Positions 1 to 8,592 of a DNA stretch of 64,000 bases are shown here, in pieces; the stretch's first letter is position 1; the number at the start of each line of letters is the position of its first letter. The DNA is from Thermicanus aegyptius DSM 12793 (GTDB lineage: Bacteria > Bacillota > Bacilli > Thermicanales > Thermicanaceae): positions 2,425,151-2,489,150 of the forward strand of contig NZ_KI783301.1 of assembly GCF_000510645.1 (NCBI RefSeq), read 5' to 3'. The position numbers and the translations under genes were made by a program. The notes under the pieces were generated by a model. It had not been told where the DNA came from, ran no database searches, and saw only the letters and a list, made by a program, of their open reading frames with translations.

Positions 1-211
1 TTCCTATTCTTTGGAAGCCCTTGCAAATCGTTTCTCTCTCCCCGTCGTAAACCGGCATCATGCCCTCGAGGATGCTCGCCTCACCGGAAAAGTCCTTGGG
101 ATTCTCCTCGACCTTCTCAGGGAACAGGGCTTTCACACGTGGGGCGATCTCCTCCAATTTTTAAAGGTACGGGAACATCCCCTCATGAAGGGAAAGGGGG
201 AGAACCATTGA
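1..211 (+). CDS. DnaQ-like 3'-5' exonuclease, C-terminal fragment
   Basis: The reading frame is open from the window edge (codons begin at base 2), so only the last ~70 residues are visible. The segment RHHALEDARLTGKVL has the H-x4-D spacing of the ExoIII motif of DEDDh exonucleases (DNA polymerase III epsilon family), and the following helix ends in GDLLQFL, as is common in free-standing bacterial DnaQ-like proteins. The stop TGA (209-211) overlaps the TTG start of the next gene, so the two are translationally coupled. Exonucleases of this type are often found beside DUF294 proteins. The catalytic N-terminal motifs lie outside the window. Confidence 0.8.
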   Translation, partial: SYSLEALANRFSLPVVNRHHALEDARLTGKVLGILLDLLREQGFHTWGDLLQFLKVREHPLMKGKGENH

Positions 212-2121
212 ATCTTCCTTCTTACTTATCCGGCATTCCGCCCTTTCTCCACCTAACCCCCTCCGAATTGGATCAACTCCTGGCCGAATCGGAGATCAAG
301 CGCTATCCTGCCCATCTCTATCTCTTCCAGCAAGGAGAATCGCCCCATTCCTCTCTCTATCTGCTCCTCTCAGGGATGGTGGAGATTACGATCCGGACCG
401 ATGGAGGAAAAGAAAAAGTTGCGGGAACCCGCAAGAAAGGGGATCTCTTCGGGGAAACCGGAGTTCTCGCCAATAAACCCTATGCCGCCTCGGTGAAGAC
501 GACGACGGAGGTAATTTGTCTGCTCATTAAAAAAGATACCCTCACCGCTCTCCTCTCCCAAAACGCCTCCTTTGCCGGCGCTTTAAGTTTAACCATCATG
601 GAACATCTCCGGGAACTATTCGAGGAGATCACCCATGATGACAAAGGAGGGCGTCACATGGGGGAGGAAATGGGGCGGCGCAGGGCGAGTGAAATCATGA
701 GCCGTCCGGTTATTACGTGCGGCGAAGAAGAAACTGTGGAGGATATGATCCGAAAAATGTCGGAGAAGAGGATCAGCGCCTTGGTGATGGTTAATGGGGA
801 GGGGGAGATGAAAGGTCTCATCACGGAAAAGGATCTCCTTCACAAGAAGCTTTTCGCAACGGATGCAAATCGTAATGCAACGGGAAACGGTCCAATCGCG
901 AAGGCCCTCGCCGATCCGGATCCGGTGACGGTAAAACCGGAGAGCTATTATTACCAGATTCTCCTGTCCATGATTAAAAAGCAGGCAAAACACGCCGTCG
1001 TCGTGATGGGCAAGGAGCCCATCGGCATGATCACCTATAGGGATCTTTTAAGAATGCGAAACCTAGATTTCCTCCAAATTACCGAAAGGATCGGAGAAGC
1101 CCAAAGGCTGGAAGATCTTCTCCCCCTCCCGGAACTGGTGGATCGCCAACTCCTCCAGTGGAGTTTGGAGAAGGCCCCGATCCCACAGATTCTTGATTTG
1201 GTGACGGAGTTTTACGATCAATTGACAGCTAAGTTAATCCAACTCTCCCTCAAAGAAATGGAGCCCGATTGGGGACTACCGCCTCTTTCCTTTTGTTGGC
1301 TCACCATGGGGTCAAGCGGACGAAGGGAGCAGTATATGCGCACCGACCAAGATAACGGTCTCCTGTACGAAAAGACGGAGGATTCCGAAATCAAAAAAAG
1401 GGCGGAGGAATTTTTCGCCCATCTTTCCCATCTCGTGGTCGAGGGGCTGGTCCGCTTGGGATTCGCCCGTTGCCCCGGAAATGTGATGGCCACCAATCCC
1501 GTCTGGAGGGGGGATTGGAAGGATTTCCGCGAAAAAGCGGCCGACTGGATCCATTTCCCCGCAGGGGAGCATCTCCGAAATCTCACCATTTTCCTTGATT
1601 TCCGGCCCCTCTATGGTGATGATCATCTCGCCGCCACCTTGCGGCAGGAGATTCATCGTCTCCTTTCCCAAGAACCGATCAGTTTCCGCTTTTTAGGAGA
1701 AGATGCGGTAAAAGGAAGGGTTCCGGTAGGACTGTTCGGAAAACCGGTAGGGGAAAAGAGCGGGCCCCACCGGGACGAACTGGACCTGAAAGGCTCGGCC
1801 ACCGTCTATCTCACCGATTCGGTCCGTCTTCTCGCCCTCGAGGCAGGGATGGAAACGACCAATACCCTGGAGCGAATCGAACAATTAGCAGAGAAGGGAA
1901 TCCTCCCTGCCGATTTTTCCCAGGAACTGAAGGAATCTTTCGAGACCCTGCTCCGCTATCGCATTGAGCTTGGATTGAGGGAAACGGAAAAAGGGAGGAA
2001 ACCCACTTCTTACCTCCCCTTAAAAGGACTCCCCCGGTCCGATCATGCCCGTCTCTCCCGCTCATTGCAGGCGATCGAGCATCTGGTGGAGATCCTGAAA
2101 TTTAAGTATCATATCACGTAA
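208..2121 (+). CDS. cNMP-binding / CBS / DUF294 putative nucleotidyltransferase
   Basis: Multi-domain cytoplasmic protein of 637 aa. A cyclic-nucleotide-binding-like beta barrel occupies about residues 8-125 (FQQGESPHSSLYLLLSG, GDLFGETGVL). A CBS pair follows at about 160-290 (IMSRPVITCGEEETVEDM, GLITEKDLL). Then comes a DUF294 nucleotidyltransferase core near residue 370 (GSSGRREQ then TDQDNGLLYE, the GS-x-D pattern of the Pol-beta fold) and a helical DUF294_C region. I chose TTG at 208 because it follows a strong AAAGGGGGAG site by a few bases and overlaps the upstream stop as ATTGA; a GTG at 139 in the same frame lacks such a site. The substrate is unknown; the family resembles GlnD-type sensors. 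Domain call good, function inferred. Confidence 0.85.
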   Translation: MNLPSYLSGIPPFLHLTPSELDQLLAESEIKRYPAHLYLFQQGESPHSSLYLLLSGMVEITIRTDGGKEKVAGTRKKGDLFGETGVLANKPYAASVKTTTEVICLLIKKDTLTALLSQNASFAGALSLTIMEHLRELFEEITHDDKGGRHMGEEMGRRRASEIMSRPVITCGEEETVEDMIRKMSEKRISALVMVNGEGEMKGLITEKDLLHKKLFATDANRNATGNGPIAKALADPDPVTVKPESYYYQILLSMIKKQAKHAVVVMGKEPIGMITYRDLLRMRNLDFLQITERIGEAQRLEDLLPLPELVDRQLLQWSLEKAPIPQILDLVTEFYDQLTAKLIQLSLKEMEPDWGLPPLSFCWLTMGSSGRREQYMRTDQDNGLLYEKTEDSEIKKRAEEFFAHLSHLVVEGLVRLGFARCPGNVMATNPVWRGDWKDFREKAADWIHFPAGEHLRNLTIFLDFRPLYGDDHLAATLRQEIHRLLSQEPISFRFLGEDAVKGRVPVGLFGKPVGEKSGPHRDELDLKGSATVYLTDSVRLLALEAGMETTNTLERIEQLAEKGILPADFSQELKESFETLLRYRIELGLRETEKGRKPTSYLPLKGLPRSDHARLSRSLQAIEHLVEILKFKYHIT

Positions 2122-2143
2122 GTTTCCCACGCCGGCACCCTAC

Positions 2144-2503
2144 CTATTCATAACGCAAGAGATGTTCCGGTGCAAGCAACTCATCCGGTACTTCGATCTC
2201 CATCCGTAAGAGATTGGAGCCGAAAGATTTCCCCAGATTGTCGGTGCGGAGGGAAGAAGGAGCCCCTCCACCCAATGCATCCTCCAGGATAAATTTGAGG
2301 GCCAATACATTGGGCACTTCAAAGCGGGTGACCGGTCCAAAGACGATCCCGCTAAAATGTTCCTTCACCCGCTCTGCCGTCACCTCCCGCTTTAACACCT
2401 CAAACATCTCCGGAGTGCGGGCGAAGATGGAAAGGTCGCAGGTGTTCCCCTTATCTCCGGAACGAGCCTGGACGAGATCACGCAGCAATCTCTTCCCCAT
2501 CAT
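2144..2503 (-). CDS. AtuA-like small subunit (ferredoxin-fold)
   Basis: A 119-aa protein matching the small C-terminal domain that is fused to AtuA in some bacteria and separate in others. It contains LVQARSGDKGNTCDLSIFAR near the N-terminus, the hallmark RSGDKG motif, and ends with a conserved-looking acidic tail. The start is set by a GGAGGAGGTGAG ribosome site just upstream of ATG at 2503; the upstream gene's TGA overlaps these ATGs, so translation is coupled. A longer frame starting at 2545 would run back into the upstream gene and is not favoured. It probably works as a partner subunit of the AtuA protein encoded immediately before it; the biochemical activity is not known to me. Confidence 0.8.
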   Translation of the reverse strand: MMGKRLLRDLVQARSGDKGNTCDLSIFARTPEMFEVLKREVTAERVKEHFSGIVFGPVTRFEVPNVLALKFILEDALGGGAPSSLRTDNLGKSFGSNLLRMEIEVPDELLAPEHLLRYE

Positions 2504-3870
2504 CTCACCTCCTCCACCGAGACGAAGATTTGCCCCTCCACCCATTCCCGGGGAATAAGGATGGACCAGAGACCCAATAGCTGCCGTACCGAGAACATGC
2601 CGGAGAGGCCGCCGATGAAGGGAGGCCCGTTTAATGCGAGGGGCGGAAAGAGGCGCCCGAATCGCTCCGCCGTCCTCCGATCTTTGGTCCGGACCGCCAC
2701 CCGAAGGTAGATCTCGTTCAAATTCTCTTCATCGACGGGACGGGCCAACGGGCCGTGAATGGAGTTATACCCCACATATTCGCTCAGGATCTCCTCCACT
2801 TCGATCCCGTAAAGGGAAACCTGCTTGCGAATGATTTCGTCCGCCTTTCTCGCCTTCTTCATGGCATCAGGCCACGAGTAGCCCACCAATCCTTGGCCCA
2901 TGTAACCGTTTTCATATCCGATCAGCGCCTTTAAGGTGGAAGGAGCCGGTCGTCCCTTTACCCCGGAGACCTCCACTCGGTTTTCCCCCACCTGTTCAAA
3001 GCGAACCTCCGAGAAATCGGCGATCACATCGGGGGTGATGTATGCGCTCGGATCATGAATCTCATAGAGGAATTGCTCCTTTAAGGTATCGACGCTGACG
3101 CGACCGCCGGTATGGGGCGGTTTGGTCAGGACGGCGCTCCCGTCCTCCGATACTTCGGCCAGGAGGTAGCCGATATTCTCCATATCGGGGATGTTCCACC
3201 AGTCCCCGCTGAAATTCCCTCCGGATGCCTGGCCGGAGCATTCCATCAAATGCCCGAGGAGGATCCCCTGGGCGATGCGGTCCCAATCATCCTCCTTCCA
3301 ATCAAATTCATAGATGAGAGGAGCCAGGAACTGGGCCGTATCCGTCGTCCGTCCCGTGATCACGATATCCGCCCCTTGACGGAGAGCCTCCACGATGGGC
3401 TTCGCTCCCAGATAGGCGCTGGCGAAGAGAACCCGGTCCCGAATCTTGTCAAAGGGCTCTTTTGTCGTCATGTGGGAGAGATCAAGCCCCCTGTTCTCCC
3501 ACTCCCCGAGATGAGGATAAATGTTGTCACCGGTGGCGATGCCTACCCGAATTCCCGTCATGTTTAACCTCTTTGCCACCCGGAAAACCTCTTCCCTCGC
3601 CCCTTCCGGGTTTATCCCCCCCGCATTGGTGATCAGTTTAATCCCCTTCTCCTTCACATAAGGGAGGAGGGTCTCCATCGTCAATGTAATATCCTTGGTG
3701 TATCCCCCCTCAGGGTTCTTCTGCCGATCCTTTTGCAGGATGGCCAATGTAAGCTCCGCCAGCGTATCAAAGCTGATGTACCGAACCTCCCCATACTTCG
3801 CCATGTGGAGGGCTCCATAGATCGTATCCCCATAGAACCCCTGCCCCGCGCCTATTCGTACCGTTTTCAT
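2500..3870 (-). CDS. AtuA family protein (DUF1446)
   Basis: A 456-aa soluble protein of the acyclic terpene utilisation AtuA family. Supporting segments are the N-terminal RIGAGQGFYGD, a Gly-rich ITNAGGINPEGAREE and GADIVITGRTTDTAQFLAPL. In pseudomonads AtuA belongs to the citronellol/acyclic terpene degradation cluster; in Firmicutes relatives usually sit with acyl-CoA genes. Here it follows an MBL-fold hydrolase (88 bp gap) and overlaps the AtuA-like small subunit. The whole group lies behind a FadR-type palindrome at 4980-4997, which argues for a role in breakdown of an acyl-CoA or branched substrate. Family is secure; substrate is inference. Confidence 0.85.
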   Translation of the reverse strand: MKTVRIGAGQGFYGDTIYGALHMAKYGEVRYISFDTLAELTLAILQKDRQKNPEGGYTKDITLTMETLLPYVKEKGIKLITNAGGINPEGAREEVFRVAKRLNMTGIRVGIATGDNIYPHLGEWENRGLDLSHMTTKEPFDKIRDRVLFASAYLGAKPIVEALRQGADIVITGRTTDTAQFLAPLIYEFDWKEDDWDRIAQGILLGHLMECSGQASGGNFSGDWWNIPDMENIGYLLAEVSEDGSAVLTKPPHTGGRVSVDTLKEQFLYEIHDPSAYITPDVIADFSEVRFEQVGENRVEVSGVKGRPAPSTLKALIGYENGYMGQGLVGYSWPDAMKKARKADEIIRKQVSLYGIEVEEILSEYVGYNSIHGPLARPVDEENLNEIYLRVAVRTKDRRTAERFGRLFPPLALNGPPFIGGLSGMFSVRQLLGLWSILIPREWVEGQIFVSVEEVR

Positions 3871-3958
3871 TCTACCCCTCCCGGATTTTTTTCGATCTCC
3901 TTCTTTCCGCCCCTCTTTCTTGCTGAATCACCTTATTTCCTTTCTCAACACTATATTT

Positions 3959-4933
3959 TTACGTGTTGAGCGAAATTCCTTCTTCTTTCGGATAAAATGA
4001 GAAAATCCCCCCTTCTTCCCTCATGTCGATCTCCTCCTTCTCCCAGAGCAGATCCATATGGCCGAGCACTTCCGACATGGTAAGGCTTAGTTCTTTTAGA
4101 TAGAGATTGGGGAAGATCTCCTTGGAGATGAGGAAGGCCGTCTTCGCCTTTTTCATGGCGTTTAAAATCGCTTCCGCCCTCGCCTCTTGCTTTCGGAGCC
4201 GCTCTTCAATCAGCTCTCTCACATGGGTTACTTCCTCACCATGCCCGGAATAAAGAAGGCGAATCGGCAGAGACATCACTTTCTTTAATGCTTCCCGGTA
4301 GACGAGAAGGGAACGGGGACGTTCAACGGTTCCATAGACCGGTTCAACAAATGCATTTGAAGAGATATGTTTGATGAGGTGATCCCCGGCAATCATGATC
4401 AGATGGGTTCGGTCATAGAGGGAAAGATGGTCCGGAGCGTGCCCCGGCGTATGGAGGATTTCAAAATGCTTCTCCCCGGGCAAACGATCCCCTTCTTTTA
4501 CGGGAATCACTCCATGGATCGGCGCGGTAAACTGATCCAGGTAGCGGAGGATCTCCCTGGCCTGCTTCAGCATCTCTTCCGGCACCCCATGCTTTCGGTA
4601 GAGGGAGACAAAAAACCCCTCCCTCTCTTCCATAAATCCCTTCTCTTTTGTCAGATAAGGGATCCCTGCCTCGTGAGCATAGACCGGAATCTCTTTCTCT
4701 TCCAAAATCTCATTCACCAATCCGACATGATCCATATGGTGATGGGTGAGAAAAATCTGATCCAAGTCTTTCAATCGCCGCCGATGTTTCTTCAGGGCTT
4801 CCCGTAGGGTTCTCCAGGTTTCTTCCGTTTTTGGTCCGGTATCGATAAGGGTTAGGCTATCCCCTTCCAAGAGATAAACGTTTACATCCCCCACCTTAAA
4901 CGGAGTGGGAAGTGTAATCTTCGTGATTTTCAT
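3959..4933 (-). CDS. MBL-fold metallo-hydrolase
   Basis: A 324-aa protein with the metallo-beta-lactamase fold. LIDTGPKTEETW starts the fold, LTHHHMDHVG supplies the HxHxDH zinc motif, and further ligands are in LHTPGHAPDHLSLYD (His), IMIAGDHLI (Asp) and YSGHGEEV (His). The C-terminal ~80 residues form a helical extension that looks like the DNA-binding-like lobe seen in many acyl-CoA-linked MBL proteins. A GGAAGGAG site lies upstream of the ATG, with somewhat long spacing. It is the first gene after the FadR-type operator and probably heads a transcription unit with the AtuA pair. A thioesterase or lactonase activity is plausible but not demonstrated by sequence. Confidence 0.85.
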   Translation of the reverse strand: MKITKITLPTPFKVGDVNVYLLEGDSLTLIDTGPKTEETWRTLREALKKHRRRLKDLDQIFLTHHHMDHVGLVNEILEEKEIPVYAHEAGIPYLTKEKGFMEEREGFFVSLYRKHGVPEEMLKQAREILRYLDQFTAPIHGVIPVKEGDRLPGEKHFEILHTPGHAPDHLSLYDRTHLIMIAGDHLIKHISSNAFVEPVYGTVERPRSLLVYREALKKVMSLPIRLLYSGHGEEVTHVRELIEERLRKQEARAEAILNAMKKAKTAFLISKEIFPNLYLKELSLTMSEVLGHMDLLWEKEEIDMREEGGIFSFYPKEEGISLNT

Positions 4934-4979
4934 CGCGGCATTGCATCTCCTTCCTTACTCCGCCACCCACAACGATTTC

Positions 4980-4997
4980 CGAATGAGTATTCATTCA
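4980..4997. promoter_or_regulatory. FadR-type operator upstream of the MBL/AtuA group
   Basis: The core GAATGAGTATTCATTC (4981-4996) is a near-perfect dyad with arms GAATGA/TCATTC. It closely resembles the B. subtilis FadR consensus TGAATGAMTANTCATTCA. It lies about 50 bp upstream of the MBL start, and similar boxes precede fadR and lcfA in this window. Binding by the local FadR is inferred. Confidence 0.7.
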
Positions 4998-5106
4998 TTA
5001 TTATATCCCGATTCATCCCCTTCCATCAAGGGGAGCCCTCGCTCCTGCCTCTGAACCACGAAAAGGCTCCCTTCTTACTTCCAGGCCATGCAATCGACGC
5101 CTCGTT

Positions 5107-5706
5107 TTACGCCTCTTTTCCATCCAGGAAGAGTTCATCAACCGACAGCACCTTCCACCGATCACCATCCGTCAAGAGCCGGGTAACGCTTGTGTTGCGA
5201 AGCTTTGTCACCCCAATGCCCAACTGCCCATGGGTCGCCCAAGAGAGAAAGGCATTGATCGCACCGCCGTGGCTTACGACGGCGACCGGCTGCGGGGGAA
5301 GGGAGGCGATCACCTTGCGAATTCCATGAACCAATCTCCGTTGTAAAAAGAGAGTACTCTCCACACCTAACCCCATCTGTTCTAACAACCTCACATCTCC
5401 CGTCCCATATTGTTCCACCACTTTTTTCAACTCCATCCCTTCCAAAAGTCCATAATGGCGCTCCCGAAAATAAGGTTCTACGATGCAAGGAATCCGAATT
5501 CTACGGGCCACCATCTCCGCCGTTTGCACAGCCCTTTTCAGGTCACTGGTATAGATCCTCTTCCAACCAAACTCCCGGCTCCAATCGGCTAAGAGCTCCG
5601 CCTCCCTTATTCCCTCTTGATTGAGTGGAATATCCAACGTCCCCTGAAAGCGACCCTCTTTATTCCAATCGGTTTGGCCATGCCGAATGAATGAAATCTC
5701 CCACAT
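5107..5706 (-). CDS. Histidine phosphatase family protein
   Basis: A 199-aa member of the phosphoglycerate-mutase-like histidine phosphatase superfamily. The catalytic signature IRHGQTDWNKEGRFQG is at residues 7-22, the acid/base region is RERHYGLLEG, and the second catalytic His is in VVSHGGAINAFL. Length and motifs fit small-molecule phosphatases of the CobC/GpmB/PhoE type; a cofactor-dependent mutase is less likely from the length. It stands alone, divergent from rpsD. The precise substrate cannot be assigned. Confidence 0.85.
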   Translation of the reverse strand: MWEISFIRHGQTDWNKEGRFQGTLDIPLNQEGIREAELLADWSREFGWKRIYTSDLKRAVQTAEMVARRIRIPCIVEPYFRERHYGLLEGMELKKVVEQYGTGDVRLLEQMGLGVESTLFLQRRLVHGIRKVIASLPPQPVAVVSHGGAINAFLSWATHGQLGIGVTKLRNTSVTRLLTDGDRWKVLSVDELFLDGKEA

Positions 5707-5846
5707 GAAGGCTCCCTCCCCAATGTCCCATCAACTCTCTTTCACGCAGCAAAAGCCCGTCATTCATCCGCCTTTGCCTTTCATCTTCCATCTTTCCATC
5801 GTACTTTCTCTATACTATATCAAAAAAGGAAATGCAAATCTCCCTC

Positions 5847-5875
5847 TTGACTTTTTTTTGCATCTTCGTTATTTT
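5847..5875 (+). promoter_or_regulatory. Probable rpsD promoter
   Basis: TTGACT (5847-5852), a 17-base spacer and TATTTT (5870-5875). This places transcription start near 5882 and leaves a leader of about 180 bases before rpsD. The -35 is strong and the -10 is weak. Confidence 0.5.
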
Positions 5876-5882
5876 AAATGTT

Positions 5883-6063
5883 GTGCATTCATAGGCTGAA
5901 CGGGAATTTCCCGAATCCCTCTCGGCTCCTTCCCGGAAAAGGCGCGGCTGATTTTTCCTTTTCCACCAGGGAGAGCCTTCGGGAGATTCGAGCAGCAACC
6001 TCATGATGAACAAGATATGAAAACGACAAAGATAATGATCGATCATAGGAAAGGAGTTTGACG
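5883..6063 (+). promoter_or_regulatory. rpsD leader, candidate S4 autoregulatory mRNA
   Basis: About 180 bases between the inferred start and the rpsD ATG hold no gene but several short complementary stretches, for example GGGAATTTCCC near 5900 and GGGAGAG/CTTCGGGAG around 5970-5990. In Bacillus, rpsD mRNA leaders bind S4 for autogenous repression, so position and length fit. I could not establish the pseudoknot by eye, so this is a candidate only. Confidence 0.35.
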
Positions 6064-6663
6064 ATGTCGCGCTATACAGGACCTCGCTGGAAAATTAGCC
6101 GCCGTTTGGGCATCTCCCTTTCCGGTACCGGCAAAGAGCTGAAGAGGGCCTATCCTCCAGGACAGCATGGACCGGGACAGCGGAAAAAATTAAGCGAATA
6201 CGGATTGCAATTGCAAGAAAAGCAGAAGTTACGCCATATGTATGGTTTAAATGAACGCCAGTTCCGCAATCTCTTCGACGAAGCGGTACGGATGAAAGGG
6301 GTCGCCGGTGAGAACTTCATGATTCTCCTGGAGTCCCGTCTGGATAACATCGTTTACCGTCTCGGGTTGGCCCGTACGCGTGCCGCCGCCCGCCAATTGG
6401 TAAACCACGGGCATGTAACCGTAAACGGCAAGAAAGTGGATATCCCCTCCTATCGGTTAAAGCCCGGGGATGTGGTGGGTCTTCGGGAGCGCAGCCGCAA
6501 TTTGGTGGCGATCAAAGAGGCGCTCAACGAGCGGGCATACCTCCCCAATTACCTCACCTTTGACGAGAATAAGATGGAAGGGGTATATACCCGCCTCCCC
6601 GAGCGTTCCGAACTTCCTGCCGAGATTCAAGAATCCCTCATCGTTGAGTTTTACAGCCGTTAA
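6064..6663 (+). CDS. rpsD: 30S ribosomal protein S4
   Basis: Primary 16S rRNA-binding ribosomal protein, 199 aa, the usual length. The N-terminus [20 protein letters not shown] lacks the four-cysteine zinc site, so this is the zinc-free form. The S4 RNA-binding domain is seen in [20 protein letters not shown] followed by [19 protein letters not shown] use ATG at 6064, preceded by AGGAAAGGAG; a TTG two codons earlier is less well placed. It stands alone, is convergent with tyrS, and shares the region ending in the hairpin at 6696-6730. The long leader suggests S4 feedback control. Confidence 0.97.
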   Translation: MSRYTGPRWKISRRLGISLSGTGKELKRAYPPGQHGPGQRKKLSEYGLQLQEKQKLRHMYGLNERQFRNLFDEAVRMKGVAGENFMILLESRLDNIVYRLGLARTRAAARQLVNHGHVTVNGKKVDIPSYRLKPGDVVGLRERSRNLVAIKEALNERAYLPNYLTFDENKMEGVYTRLPERSELPAEIQESLIVEFYSR

Positions 6664-6695
6664 TCCGGACCTTGACGAAAATCCTGAAATCGGAG

Positions 6696-6730
6696 AGAAA
6701 CATCCCTTTCCTTCGGAAGGGGATGTTTCT
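6696..6730. terminator. Terminator after rpsD (possibly bidirectional)
   Basis: Hairpin with arms GAAACATCCC...GGATGTTTC around a TTCG loop, followed on the plus strand by TTTTTCCC. It lies 33 bases after the rpsD stop and faces the end of tyrS, so it may serve both strands. Confidence 0.8.
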
Positions 6731-6884
6731 TTTTCCCTTCAGTAAAACATTTTTTCTCCGCATCTCTCCTCTCACCAAGACCCGTTCCCATCGGGATCCG
6801 TTCCAGATGTCCTCGGGAAAGAGGCGATCCATCCCATTTTCTCCTCGACAGGCCTGAATGATGATCGGCGCATTCGCCGCTTTA

Positions 6885-8186
6885 TCAGGGAACCCGCTTG
6901 ATCCTGACGAACTTCCTCTTCCCCACCTGAACGATCATTCCATCTTCCACCTGAACCTCGGCCGTGATCCCATCCACCTTCTCTTCATTAATCCTGACTG
7001 CCCCTTGCTGCACCATCCGGCGTGCTTCAGCGTTGCTGGGTACCATCTTTAGCGCAGTTAAAAGGGCCAAAATCCCCATCTTTCCCTCTTTTAATTGGGA
7101 GGCTGATATCTCCCGCTCTTCCATCTCATCGGGGAGCTTCCGCTCTTGGAAGACCGTGCGGAAATACTCCTCCGCCTCCTTGGCCGCCTCCTCTCCGTGA
7201 AACATCCGAACCAGGGTATATGCCAGCTTCATCTTACCGTCTCGGGGATGGATCTCGCCCGACTCCAGGCCTGCCTTGATCGCCTTAAACTCCTCAAGGG
7301 GAAGATCGGTCGCTAGTTCAAAATACTTCACCATGAGGGCATCGGGAATCGACATCGCCTTCCCGTAAATCTGGTTCGGCGCCTCATCAATACCGATATA
7401 ATTCCCCAACGACTTGCTCATCTTCTTCTCCCCGTCTAGTCCTTCGAGGAGGGGGGTCATGATCACCACCTGCGGCTCGCCCCCATATTCCTTTTGCAGG
7501 TGGCGTCCCATCAGGAGATTAAACTTCTGGTCCGTCCCCCCCAATTCCACATCGGAATGAAGAGCCACCGAATCGTATCCCTGCATCAGGGGATAAAAGA
7601 ATTCATGGATGCTGATCGGCTGTTCATTCGTGTACCGCTTTTGGAAATCATCCCGCTCCAGCATGCGGGCCACCGTCGTCTTAGAGGCTAAGGTTACCAC
7701 ATCGGCAAAGGTAAGGGGCGCAAGCCATGTGCTGTTGAAATGAAGCTCGATGCGGTTGGTGTCGAGAATCTTGCCAAACTGCCTTACATAGGTCTCGGCA
7801 TTCCGCTTCACTTCTTCTTCACTCAGCTGTTTCCGGGTCTCCGATTTCCCTGTGGGATCTCCGATCCTCCCCGTGAAATCTCCGATTACCAATTGGACCT
7901 GATGGCCTAAATCCTGAAACTGTTTTAATTTTTGCAGGACTACGGTGTGGCCAATATGAATATCCGGGGCGGAAGGATCTAGGCCCAACTTCACCCGCAA
8001 GGGCTTCTTTTCTTTGATGCTCCTCCTTAATTTTTGCAGGAACTCCTCCTCGGGGACTATCTCCACCGTCCCCCGGGAGAGGATCTCCCACTGCCGCATG
8101 ACTTCCTTCTCGATTTCCGGGGAGGTTTCAACCTTCTCTCCCCTCCCTTCCATCTGTTCCTTCTTTTCCTCCATCTTTTCCGACAA
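6885..8186 (-). CDS. tyrS: Tyrosyl-tRNA synthetase
   Basis: Class I aminoacyl-tRNA synthetase charging tRNA-Tyr. The HIGH-type signature is [18 protein letters not shown], the KMSKS loop is [13 protein letters not shown], and an S4-like RNA-binding domain closes the protein ([20 protein letters not shown]). The sequence resembles the TyrZ-type enzymes more than the classic B. subtilis TyrS, as judged from the HIHIGH and [15 protein letters not shown] segments. I favour a TTG start at 8186 because AAAAGGAG lies eight bases before it; GTG at 8195 is too close to that site, and ATG at 8174 is an alternative. A T-box leader precedes it, so expression should rise when tRNA-Tyr is uncharged. Confidence 0.95.
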   Translation of the reverse strand: MSEKMEEKKEQMEGRGEKVETSPEIEKEVMRQWEILSRGTVEIVPEEEFLQKLRRSIKEKKPLRVKLGLDPSAPDIHIGHTVVLQKLKQFQDLGHQVQLVIGDFTGRIGDPTGKSETRKQLSEEEVKRNAETYVRQFGKILDTNRIELHFNSTWLAPLTFADVVTLASKTTVARMLERDDFQKRYTNEQPISIHEFFYPLMQGYDSVALHSDVELGGTDQKFNLLMGRHLQKEYGGEPQVVIMTPLLEGLDGEKKMSKSLGNYIGIDEAPNQIYGKAMSIPDALMVKYFELATDLPLEEFKAIKAGLESGEIHPRDGKMKLAYTLVRMFHGEEAAKEAEEYFRTVFQERKLPDEMEEREISASQLKEGKMGILALLTALKMVPSNAEARRMVQQGAVRINEEKVDGITAEVQVEDGMIVQVGKRKFVRIKRVP

Positions 8187-8199
8187 CGTTCTCACTCCT

Positions 8200-8458
8200 T
8201 TTCAGATCATCCTTTACCATCAAGAGCGAAGTTTACCGCTTCAAAAAAAAAGCTCCATCCGGCAAGGGACGAAGCATTTCTCCGCGGTACCACCCTTATT
8301 AAGGAATCACCATTCCTTCTCCTCTAAAAAAGCCGTTCAAGGGCGTATTTCACAAAAGGGAGCGTGACCTGCTTGCACCTGCCGCCGGTTCTCTCGGTTT
8401 CACTTCCCCTGGCTACTTTTATCCTCTCATCACGGTTCATCTTACGGATCGGTTGTTA
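8200..8458 (-). promoter_or_regulatory. T-box leader controlling tyrS
   Basis: Read on the minus strand, this leader contains AAGGGTGGTACCGCGG, the antiterminator T-box (revcomp of 8281-8296), which pairs with the tRNA acceptor end. Immediately after it a terminator stem GCTTCGTCC/GGATGGAGC is followed by nine T residues (about 8275 down to 8241). Upstream there is a GATGAGAGGATAAAAGTAG stretch typical of the Stem I base and a further structured region. The specifier codon was not assigned with confidence by eye. Family and position (upstream of a synthetase) are clear. Confidence 0.92.
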
Positions 8459-8464
8459 TTTCAT

Positions 8465-8493
8465 TTCATACCATGTTTTCTGTTCCTTGTCAA
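8465..8493 (-). promoter_or_regulatory. tyrS T-box promoter
   Basis: On the minus strand: TTGACA (8493-8488), a 17-base spacer and TATGAA (8470-8465). It is a consensus -35 with a fair -10 at the right distance upstream of the T-box. Confidence 0.7.
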
Positions 8494-8592
8494 ATCAATC
8501 ACCGGCAACTTTTCTCCTTTATTCTTCGTCTAATGGTATACAAAAGAATGCTTATGCTATAATAGACCTGTCTATGGATAGGAGGGGAAGTT

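Noticed and set aside
139-207. GTG at 139 as start of the DUF294 protein
   Set aside because: It lies deep in the upstream exonuclease gene without a ribosome site; TTG 208 has a strong one and the protein's family similarity begins there.
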